From contig NZ_LZHZ01000028.1 in assembly GCF_001667505.1 (NCBI RefSeq), forward strand, positions 1-44,705: a stretch of DNA of 44,705 nucleotides, read 5' to 3'. This document shows positions 20,586 to 36,022 of this stretch, in pieces. Source of the stretch: Mycobacterium sp. ACS1612 (GTDB taxonomy: Bacteria; Actinomycetota; Actinomycetes; Mycobacteriales; Mycobacteriaceae). Below the pieces are notes generated by a model. The model worked only from the letters and a program-made list of their open reading frames with translations, did no database searches and was not told the origin of the DNA. Position 1 is the first letter of the stretch; the number at the start of each line of letters is the position of its first letter. The translations under genes were made by a program, and so were the position numbers.

Positions 20586-23071
20586 TGCGGCTTCCCTACA
20601 GCTGGCTTCGCGACGTCGTCCAGGCCGGCGCTCCCGGCTGGGATGTGCCAGCAGACGAGTTGGAGCAGACGCTGATTCGGATCGGCCACGAGGTCGAGGA
20701 GGTCATCCCTGTCGGGCCGGTCACCGGACCGCTGACTGTCGGCCGCGTGGTCGAGATCGAGGAACTCACCGAGTTCAAGAAGCCGATCCGGGCCGTCAAG
20801 GTCGACGTCGGTGAACCTGAACATCGCGACATTGTCTGTGGTGCAACGAATTTCGCCGATGGCGACCTCGTCGCGGTCGCGCTGCCCGGTACCGTGCTGC
20901 CCGGCGACTTCAGGATTGCGGCGCGCAAGACGTACGGCCGCACCTCGGACGGGATGATCTGCTCGACGGCCGAACTCAACCTGGGCACCGACCATTCCGG
21001 CATCCTCGTGCTGCCGCGGGGCACCGCCGAACCGGGCACGCCCGCCGCCGACGTGCTCGGTCTCGACGACGTGGTCTTTCACCTCGCGATCACGCCCGAC
21101 CGCGGCTACTGCCTTTCGGTGCGCGGCATGGCCCGCGAAATCGCCTGCGCCTACGACCTCGACTACGTCGACCCCGCCGACGTCCCGCCGCTGCCCGCCG
21201 AGGGTGAGGCGCTGCCGGTGACCATCCAGCCCGGCACCGGGGTGCTCCGGTTCGGGTTGCGACCCGTCACGGGCATCGACCCGAAAGCGGTGTCGCCGTG
21301 GTGGATGCAACGGCGGTTGCTGCTCAGCGGCGTTCGCGCCATCTCGCCTGCCGTCGACGTCACCAACTACGTGATGCTCGAACTCGGGCACCCGATGCAC
21401 GCACACGACCGCAGCCTGATCACCGGTGGCTTGAAGGTCCGTTTCGCGGAACCGGGGGAGACGGTCGTCACCCTCGACGATGTCGAACGCAAACTCGACC
21501 CGCGCGACGTGCTGATCGTCGACGACGTCGCGACCGCGGCGATCGGCGGCATCATGGGCGCAGGCACCACCGAGGTGCGCGACACCACCACCGACCTGAT
21601 GCTGGAGGCGGCGGTGTGGGATCCGGCCGCGGTGTCGCGGACCCAACGCCGACTGCATCTGACCAGCGAATCGGGCCGCCGCTACGAACGCACCGTCGAC
21701 CCGGCCGTCTCGGTCGCCGCACTCGACCGGGCCGCCGCCCTGCTCGCCGACATCGCAGGCGGCACAATCGAACCCAAGCTGACCGACTGGCGCGGCGATC
21801 CGCCACGAGAGGATTGGACGCACCCTCCGGTGAGCATGGCCGCCGACCTGCCGGACCGGACCGCAGGCGTCGACTATCCCGAGGGCACCACACAGCGCAG
21901 GCTGAGCCAGATCGGTGCCGACGTGACGACCGACGGCGATCGGGTGACGGTCATCCCGCCGAGTTGGCGACCCGACCTGCGTGAGCCTGCCGACCTCGTC
22001 GAGGAAGTGCTGCGCCTGGAGGGCCTCGAGATCATCCCGTCGGTGCTCCCGCAGGCGCCGGCGGGCGGGGGTCTCACCCCGATCCAGCAACGCCGCCGCG
22101 CGATCGGAAAGTCGTTGGCGCTCAGCGGTTATGTCGAAGTCCTGCCGACGCCGTTCCTACCTGCCGGCGTGTTCGACCTGTGGGGACTGCCCGACGACGA
22201 CCCGCGCCGGGCGACCACCAAGGTGCTCAACCCGTTGGAAGCGGACCGGCCGGAGCTCGCGACCACCCTGTTGCCCGGGCTGTTGGAAGCGTTGGCGCGC
22301 AACGTGTCCCGCGGCGCTGTCGACGTCGCCCTGTACGCCATCCAGCAAGTGGCGGAGCGCACCGCGCAGACGCGTGTCGTCGAACGGATCCCGAACAACC
22401 GCAGGCCCACCGACGAGGAGATCGCCACCCTCGACGCGTCGCTGCCGCACCAGCCGCAACACGTCGCCGCGGTGCTCACCGGACTGCGCGAACCGGCGGG
22501 CCCATGGGGGCCAGGCCGTCCGGTCGAGGCCCGCGACGCGTTCGAGGCGGTGCGCGTGATCGGCCGCGCGGCGGGAGTCGACTTCAGGCTGCAGGCCGCC
22601 CAGCAGTTGCCGTGGCATCCGGGCCGCTGCGCCGAGGTACTCGTCGATGAGACGGTGGTAGGCCATGCCGGCCAGTTGCACCCGGCCGTGGTGGAGCGCA
22701 CCGGCCTCCCGAAGGGCACGTGCGCGGTCGAACTCAACCTCGACGCGATCCCGTTGGTCGAGCGACTGCCCGCGCCGTCGGTCTCGCCGTTTCCCGCGGT
22801 GTTCCAGGACGTCAGCCTTATCGTCGCCGACGACATTGCCGCGCAGTCGGTGGTAGATGCGGTGCGCGACGGTGCGGGCGAGTTGCTCGAGGATGTCCGA
22901 CTGTTCGACGTCTACACCGGACCGCAGATCGGCGAGGGCCGCAAATCGCTGGCGCTGGCGCTGCGGTTCCGCGCCACCGACCGGACACTCACCGAAGACG
23001 AGGCCAGTGCGGCGCGCGACGCCGCGGTGAGGACGGCGGCCGCGCGGGTCGGCGCCGTGCAACGCGCCTAG
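20585..23071 (+). CDS. pheT: Phenylalanyl-tRNA synthetase beta subunit
   Basis: 828 residues. Domains in order: EMAP-type tRNA-binding fold (~40-160, [22 protein letters not shown]), B3/B4 editing domain (~220-390, with [23 protein letters not shown]), B5 domain (~400-480), the class II-like core (~490-700), and a C-terminal anticodon-binding FDX-ACB domain (~735-828, [16 protein letters not shown]). The editing domain hydrolyses mischarged Tyr-tRNA-Phe. All domains are intact. The TAG stop interlocks with the stop of the convergent P450 gene in a CTAG. Confidence 0.97.
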
Positions 23072-24270
23072 CTCGCGGACGCCACAGGCAGTCGGGCCGG
23101 GCTGCGGCCGAGCACCTGCCGCCACGGGAGCGCCGCAGGATCCTCGGACAGCTGCAGAGGCGGGTCGGCGGCCAGCACGGCGCGCACACATTCCTCGACG
23201 GCGACCTTGGCCAACGCGGTGCCCAAGCAGTAATGCGTTCCGGCGCCGAAATTCAACAACTTGGCACTGTCCGGCCGGGTGAAGCGGTCGGCGTCGAAAC
23301 GGTCGGGATCGGGCCACGCGGCGTCGTCGCGACATGCCGAGGCGATGCACAGAAACAGCATCGATCCGGCGGGAATCGTGGTGCCGTGCAATTCGATTGG
23401 CGACACGGTGGTGCGCGGGATCATCGCGATGCTGGGCTCCAGGCGCATGGTTTCGCTGACGGCGCTGGTGAACCGGGCCGGATCGTCCAGTACGCCCGCG
23501 AGTGTATCGCGGTGTTGCAGGGCGACCACGATGCTGCACGGAATCTGGCTGCCTGCCGTATCGTGGCCGGCGACAAGAAGATTCGCAATCATCGTAACGG
23601 TTTCGGCGTGCGTCAGGCGTTCTCCGTCGGACTCGGCGGCCAGCAGTGAGGTGATCAGGTCGTCTTTCGGGTCGCTGGCCCGCCGCCTCGTCAAGTCGTC
23701 GACGTAACTTCGCATCTCAACGATTGCTGTGGTGGCCGCGGCGATCTGTTCGGCGGACATGATCGAGAACACCGGGCTCAACGCCTCTGCCCACTCAGTG
23801 AACACCCCGTCGTCGCCGTCGGGTACCCCCAGCAGTCGGCAGATCATCCGGGTACCGATCGAGGAGAGCACGCGGAGATCACCCGATTCGCTCGCCGAAG
23901 CTACAGCGGCGGTGGCCATTTCCGCGGCAGCCGCGCGCAGCGCCCCGACGGACCGCGGCGTGAAGGCGCGTGACACCAGTGATCGGACGCGACGGTGATA
24001 GTCGCCCTCGGTGGTGAACATCAACTGGCCGTACCAGTCGCGCAGTGGCCCGTCGCTGATCCCCATCATGTCGAAGAACGTCAGCCCGACTCCGATCAGG
24101 CGTGGATCGTGGGCGAGTTCCTCGACGTCGCGCTGTCGCAGCGCGACGGTGGCGCCTGTGGTCGCGTCGGTGGCGAGCGGCCCCAGCCGGGCCGCTTCCC
24201 GCAGCACGTCGTGCAAGCTGGTATCGCAGGTGAAGAGCGCATCGACGGATGGGCGTTCGGTTGTCGTCAC
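23068..24270 (-). CDS. Cytochrome P450
   Basis: 400 residues from GTG 24270, with GGGGGA 4 nt upstream as ribosome site. I-helix oxygen-binding AGHDT at 234-238, ExxR at 273-276 (ETMR) and the heme ligand loop [10 protein letters not shown] with Cys348. It is a soluble bacterial class P450 that needs ferredoxin and a reductase, which are not in this window. The substrate cannot be read from sequence. It lies alone between pheT and argC, a slot filled by a PE_PGRS gene in M. tuberculosis, and is divergent from the DUF1326/DUF2182 pair across 91 nt. Confidence 0.93.
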   Translation of the reverse strand: MTTTERPSVDALFTCDTSLHDVLREAARLGPLATDATTGATVALRQRDVEELAHDPRLIGVGLTFFDMMGISDGPLRDWYGQLMFTTEGDYHRRVRSLVSRAFTPRSVGALRAAAAEMATAAVASASESGDLRVLSSIGTRMICRLLGVPDGDDGVFTEWAEALSPVFSIMSAEQIAAATTAIVEMRSYVDDLTRRRASDPKDDLITSLLAAESDGERLTHAETVTMIANLLVAGHDTAGSQIPCSIVVALQHRDTLAGVLDDPARFTSAVSETMRLEPSIAMIPRTTVSPIELHGTTIPAGSMLFLCIASACRDDAAWPDPDRFDADRFTRPDSAKLLNFGAGTHYCLGTALAKVAVEECVRAVLAADPPLQLSEDPAALPWRQVLGRSPARLPVASAS

Positions 24271-24349
24271 AGTTCCCCCGGAAGTAGCTGTTTGCTGAGA
24301 AGTATGGGCGTTTTCTGCGCGAACCGCTTCGACTCGCCGTCAATCGGCG

Positions 24350-24355
24350 GACAAT
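24350..24355 (+). promoter_or_regulatory. Probable -10 of the DUF1326 gene
   Basis: GACAAT ends 6 nt before ATG 24362, leaderless spacing. A TTCGAC at 24328-24333 may be the -35 (16-nt spacer). No Shine-Dalgarno is visible. Confidence 0.45.
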
Positions 24356-24361
24356 CCAGCC

Positions 24362-24964
24362 ATGACGTGGCATCTACGGGGAACATACGTCGAAACTTGT
24401 TCGTGCGAATTCTTTTGCCCATGCAACTTCAATCTGGCCAACGGTGCAGACTACGACCGCTGCCGAGCGACGCTCGTCTTCAACATCGCCAGTGGTGACG
24501 TCGAGGGCACCGACGTCGGTGGGCTCGCGGTGGTGGTCATTGCCGACACGCCGAAGGTCATGACAGAGGGCAATTGGCGCCTCGGCACGGTGATCGATTC
24601 GAGGGCAACCGACGAACAGGCCGATAAGTTGAGGGCCGTCTTCAGCGGCGACCTCGGCGGTCCGATGGCCGCACTCGGACCGCTGGTCAGCGAAAACCTC
24701 GGCGTCCAGCGTGCCGCCATCGAGGTGCGCGAAGAAGGCCTGCAGCACAGCGTGCGGATAGGCGACACAACGGGTTTCGAGGTCGAGGATGTCGTACCGT
24801 TCGGCGTCGAGACCGGGGAGCCGGCCCGGGTCACCGGCATCTTCCATCCAGCGGCCTCGGAATTCGTTGTCGCGAAGGCGAAATCGGCAGACATCAGCCT
24901 GTTCGGTATCGAGTACCAAGGAAAATCCGCGATCACCACCTCTGAGTTCTCCTGGGCGTCCTGA
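24362..24964 (+). CDS. DUF1326 family metal-binding-like protein
   Basis: 200 residues. The N-terminus carries CSCEFFCPC (Cys13, 15, 19, 21), the DUF1326 signature and a likely metal or redox centre; the rest is beta-rich with conserved GLAVVVIADTPKVM and FHPAASEFVVAKA. There is no signal peptide. DUF1326 genes are usually followed by a DUF2182 membrane protein, as here after 4 nt, and the two are presumed to act together. No reaction is established to my knowledge. Confidence 0.85.
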   Translation: MTWHLRGTYVETCSCEFFCPCNFNLANGADYDRCRATLVFNIASGDVEGTDVGGLAVVVIADTPKVMTEGNWRLGTVIDSRATDEQADKLRAVFSGDLGGPMAALGPLVSENLGVQRAAIEVREEGLQHSVRIGDTTGFEVEDVVPFGVETGEPARVTGIFHPAASEFVVAKAKSADISLFGIEYQGKSAITTSEFSWAS

Positions 24965-24968
24965 CCGC

Positions 24969-25772
24969 GTGACTGTCCAACAGGACGGCCTGCGACCGCT
25001 TTTCAGCGCGGCCCGCAGTCGGCTCGGCCTGGTCGCGCTGCTGTTCGTCCTTGCCGCCTTGGCGTGGTAATGCACCGTCGACCAGATGCGCGGTATGGAC
25101 GAAGGCCCTGGCGCCGAACTCGGCTCGCTGGCTTGGTTCATCGGCATCTGGCTGGTGATGATGGCCGCGATGATGTTTCCGTCGGTCGCGCCGACGGTGG
25201 CGCTGTACTCGACGATGACGAGAGGTCGCGGCCCGCTCGCCCCGCTGGTCTTCGCCTGCGGCTATCTGGTCACCTGGACAGTGCCCGGGCTGGTCGCCTT
25301 CGTCGTATCCGGACTCGGGCCTCGCCTCGCCGGGGAGACTTTGGCGTGGGACCGTGCGGACCGGTGGGTCGCCGCCGGCGTCCTCGTCGTCGCCGCGGTG
25401 TACGAATTCACGCCATTGAAGAACGTCTGCCTTCGGCACTGCCGCAGCCCGCTGGGCTTCCTGCTCGGCTCCTGGCGCGACGGCCTGGCCGGGGCACTGC
25501 AGATGGGGATGAAGCACGGCGCATGGTGCGTCGGGTGCTGCTGGGCGCTGATGGCCTCGCTCTTCGCGCTCGGCGTCATGAGCGTCTTCTGGATGGCTGT
25601 GATCGCAGGATTGATCGCGGTGGAGAAGACCCTGCCGTGGGGGCGGCTGGTGACGTACGGCACCGCGGCCATCCTGTTCGCACTGTCCATCCTGCTTATC
25701 GTGGCGCCCGAGGGGATGTTCTGGCCGTCCAGTCCGGACCAGGCCCCGATGCCCACGATGACCGGCCTGTAA
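24969..25772 (+). pseudogene. DUF2182 integral membrane protein gene interrupted by an in-frame TAA
   Basis: The frame opens at GTG 24969, 4 nt after the DUF1326 stop, encodes a first membrane segment (LGLVALLFVLAALAW), meets TAA at 25068-25070 and continues in the same frame through CTVDQMRGMDEGPG to 25772. The downstream part is an intact DUF2182 domain with about six membrane segments and the conserved KHGAWCVGCCWALM. In homologues as I recall them the W-W-x-x-x-x-M-R-G-M junction is uninterrupted, so a Trp codon has probably become TAA. Reinitiation at ATG 25086 would give 228 residues lacking the first helix but has no good ribosome site. A sequencing error is possible. Confidence 0.75.
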
Positions 25773-25776
25773 TCGG

Positions 25777-28055
<2,279 letters not shown>

Positions 28056-28059
<4 letters not shown>

Positions 28060-28954
28060 CTTCGTCTCACGTCGCCGGCAAAGCGGCTCCGCCAGCGACG
28101 CCCGTCAAGGCGCAGGTGCTGGCCGCCGCACTGCCGTGGCTGAAGCAACTGCACGGCAAGATCGTCGTCGTCAAATACGGCGGTAACGCGATGACCGATG
28201 AGGTGCTGAAGACCGCCTTCGCCGCGGACATGGTGTTCCTACGCAACTGCGGCATCCACCCCGTCGTGGTGCACGGCGGCGGCCCGCAGATCAGTGCGAT
28301 GCTGAAAAAGCTTGGCATCGAAGGCGATTTCAAGGGCGGCTTCAGGGTGACCACACCAGAGGTACTCGACGTCGCCCGGATGGTGCTGTTCGGTCAGGTC
28401 GGCCGCGAACTGGTGAACCTGATCAACGCACACGGGCCGTATGCGGTGGGGGTCACCGGCGAGGACGCCCACTTGTTCACCGCGGTGCGGCGCAGCGTCA
28501 CCGTCGACGGGGTGGCCACCGACATCGGCCTGGTCGGCGATGTGGAACACGTCGACGCCGCCGCGCTGATGGATCTCATTGCCGCGGGCCGTATCCCGGT
28601 GGTGTCGACGATCGCTCCCGATGTCGACGGTGTCGTGCACAACATCAACGCCGACACCGCGGCGGCCGCGCTGGCCGAAGCGCTCGGTGCCGAGAAACTG
28701 GTCGTGCTCACTGATGTCGAGGGCCTTTACACCAGCTGGCCCGACCGGGACTCGCTGGTCAGTGAGATCGACACCGCCGCGTTGACGCAACTGCTGCCGG
28801 CGCTGGAGGCCGGCATGGTGCCCAAGATCGAGGCATGCCTGCGCGCCGTATCGGGCGGCGTGCCGAGCGCACATGTGATCGACGGACGTGTCGAACACTG
28901 CGTGCTGGTCGAGTTGTTCACGGACGAAGGGACGGGCACGAAGGTGGTGAGCGC

Positions 28955-28958
<4 letters not shown>
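28056..28958 (+). CDS. argB: Acetylglutamate kinase
   Basis: 300 residues from ATG 28056, overlapping argJ by 4 nt. Amino acid kinase fold: [12 protein letters not shown] (phosphate-binding Lys/Gly-Gly), [51 protein letters not shown] and the Lys in [13 protein letters not shown]. The N-terminal ~25-residue helix is the one used for hexamer formation and arginine feedback inhibition in arginine-sensitive kinases. It phosphorylates N-acetylglutamate, the committed step. The stop overlaps the argD GTG. Confidence 0.97.
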
Positions 28959-34178
<5,220 letters not shown>

Positions 34179-34199
34179 CGACCGTCGCAACAGCACCGA

Positions 34200-35945
34200 T
34201 TATTCCTCGGCCGCGGCCAACCAGGCCTCTTCCAAGGATTCTTTGCGCTCCAACAAGTCCTGAAGCTGACCGTTGAGCTCACCGAGGCGCACGTGATCGG
34301 CAGCCACCTCGGCCATCGACTCGTGCAGCGCCGCGATCTGGCCGTCCAGCTTTTCCAGCTGCCCCTCGATGCGGGCCATCTCCTTACCGGCCCGACGCTC
34401 GCGCGCCGACGCCGACTCGCCCCGCGACGGCGCCGAAACCTTGCTCTCGCCAGGCGCATTGGCGCGGTCCGCCAGATACTGCTCGATGCCGCCGGGCAGC
34501 AGATCGCACCGGCCGCCACCGGTCAGCGCATACGTCACATCGCTGACCCGCTCCAGGAAATACCGGTCGTGGGTGACGACGATCAGCGTGCCCGGCCAGC
34601 CATCCAGATAGTCCTCGATCACCGTCAGCGTGTCGATGTCCAAGTCGTTGGTGGGCTCGTCGAGCAGCAACACATTCGGTTCGTCGAGCAACAGTCGCAG
34701 GAATTGCAACCGGCGGCGCTCGCCGCCGGAGAGTTCGTCGATCCGCGTCGTCAGCTTGTCGCCGGTGAAACCGAAATCCTTGAGGAGGGTGTCCGCGCTG
34801 ATCTCCCGGCCGCCCGCCAATTCGGTGACCCGACGGCGGTTTTCGACGGCGTCCAGCACCCTGGAGGGCCCGTCCAGTTCGGCCAGCGCCTGGCTGAGGT
34901 AGCCGATCCGCAGCGTCAGGCCGCGTTTGATCGTGCCCGCGGACGGCTGCAATTCGCCGTTCAACAATCGCAGCACCGACGTCTTCCCCGTACCGTTGAC
35001 GCCGACCAACCCGATCCGGGCGCCCGGCCCGATCGACCAGTCGACACGATCCAGGATCACCCGGTCGGCGACCTGCAACACCACGCGGTGCAGGTCGAAT
35101 ACGTCCTTGCCCAGCCGGGTAGTGGCAAAGCGTTGCAGCACAAGCGAATCGCGCGGCGGCGGTTCATTGGCGATCAGGTCGTTGGCGGCCTGGATCCGGA
35201 ACTTCGGTTTCGACGTGCGTGCCGGCGGGCCCCGGCGCAGCCATGCCAACTCCTTGCGCATCAGGTTGCGTCGACGCGCCTCCGTACCCGCCGCCACCCG
35301 CATCCGCTCGGCCCGTGCCAGGACGTAAGCCGCGTATCCGCCGTCGTAGGCGTCGACCGTGCCGTCGTGCACCTCCCATGTCCGCGTGCACACCGCGTCG
35401 AGAAACCAGCGGTCGTGACTGACCACCACCAGCGCCTTGGCGCGCCGCCCCGTCAGATACCCGGCCAGCCACCCGATCACCTCGACGTCGAGGTGGTTGG
35501 TCGGCTCGTCGAGCACCAGCACGTCGTGGCCGGCCAACAGCACCTCGGCCAGCGCCACCCGGCGTCGCTCGCCGCCGGACAACACCGCGACCGGGGAGTC
35601 GAGGTCGATGCCCGACAACAGATGCGACACCACCTCACGCGTCTCCGGTTCGGCCGCCCACACATGGTCGGCGCGACCACCGACGATCACGTCGCGCACC
35701 GTGGCGCCGATCAGCTCGTCGCCCTGGCGCAAGTAGCCCACCGACAAACCGGAGGTGTGGGTGACCCGGCCCGAATCGGGCGGCCGGGTGCCGGTCAACA
35801 CTCGAAGCAGTGTGGTCTTGCCGTCGCCGTTTCGGCCGACGACGCCGACCGCGTCGCCCTCCTCGACGCCCAGGCTGACCCCGTCCAGCAGTGTCCGAGT
35901 GCCGTAACCGACGGTCGCTTTCTCGACGTTGATCAGATTCGCCAT
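34200..35945 (-). CDS. ABC-F family ATPase (Uup/EttA-like)
   Basis: 581 residues from ATG 35945. Two ATP-binding cassettes without membrane segments: Walker A GRNGDGKTT (~36-44) and GVNGTGKTS (~325), signatures LSGGERRRVALAEVLL and LSGGERRRLQFLRLLL, Walker B VLVLDEPTNHLDV and VLLLDEPTNDLDI. A charged interdomain linker (ARAERMRVAAGTEARRRNLMRKELAWLRRG) and a C-terminal coiled coil (~500-581, EMARIEGQLEKLDGQIAALHESM) resemble Uup. ABC-F proteins act on the ribosome, either resolving stalled translation or protecting from antibiotics. The C-terminal coil favours the Uup-type housekeeping or DNA-linked role over resistance, but this is not decisive. Confidence 0.92.
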   Translation of the reverse strand: MANLINVEKATVGYGTRTLLDGVSLGVEEGDAVGVVGRNGDGKTTLLRVLTGTRPPDSGRVTHTSGLSVGYLRQGDELIGATVRDVIVGGRADHVWAAEPETREVVSHLLSGIDLDSPVAVLSGGERRRVALAEVLLAGHDVLVLDEPTNHLDVEVIGWLAGYLTGRRAKALVVVSHDRWFLDAVCTRTWEVHDGTVDAYDGGYAAYVLARAERMRVAAGTEARRRNLMRKELAWLRRGPPARTSKPKFRIQAANDLIANEPPPRDSLVLQRFATTRLGKDVFDLHRVVLQVADRVILDRVDWSIGPGARIGLVGVNGTGKTSVLRLLNGELQPSAGTIKRGLTLRIGYLSQALAELDGPSRVLDAVENRRRVTELAGGREISADTLLKDFGFTGDKLTTRIDELSGGERRRLQFLRLLLDEPNVLLLDEPTNDLDIDTLTVIEDYLDGWPGTLIVVTHDRYFLERVSDVTYALTGGGRCDLLPGGIEQYLADRANAPGESKVSAPSRGESASARERRAGKEMARIEGQLEKLDGQIAALHESMAEVAADHVRLGELNGQLQDLLERKESLEEAWLAAAEE

Positions 35946-36022
35946 CAGGCGCCGATGATATGTGTGCGGCGTGAAATGATGACCGGTGCAGTCGGGGGAC
36001 TGAACACGCATCAAGGGGAGTA

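Noticed and set aside
34179..34199. Terminator between argH and the convergent ABC-F gene
   Set aside because: The 21-nt gap contains no stem with a T-tract on either strand.
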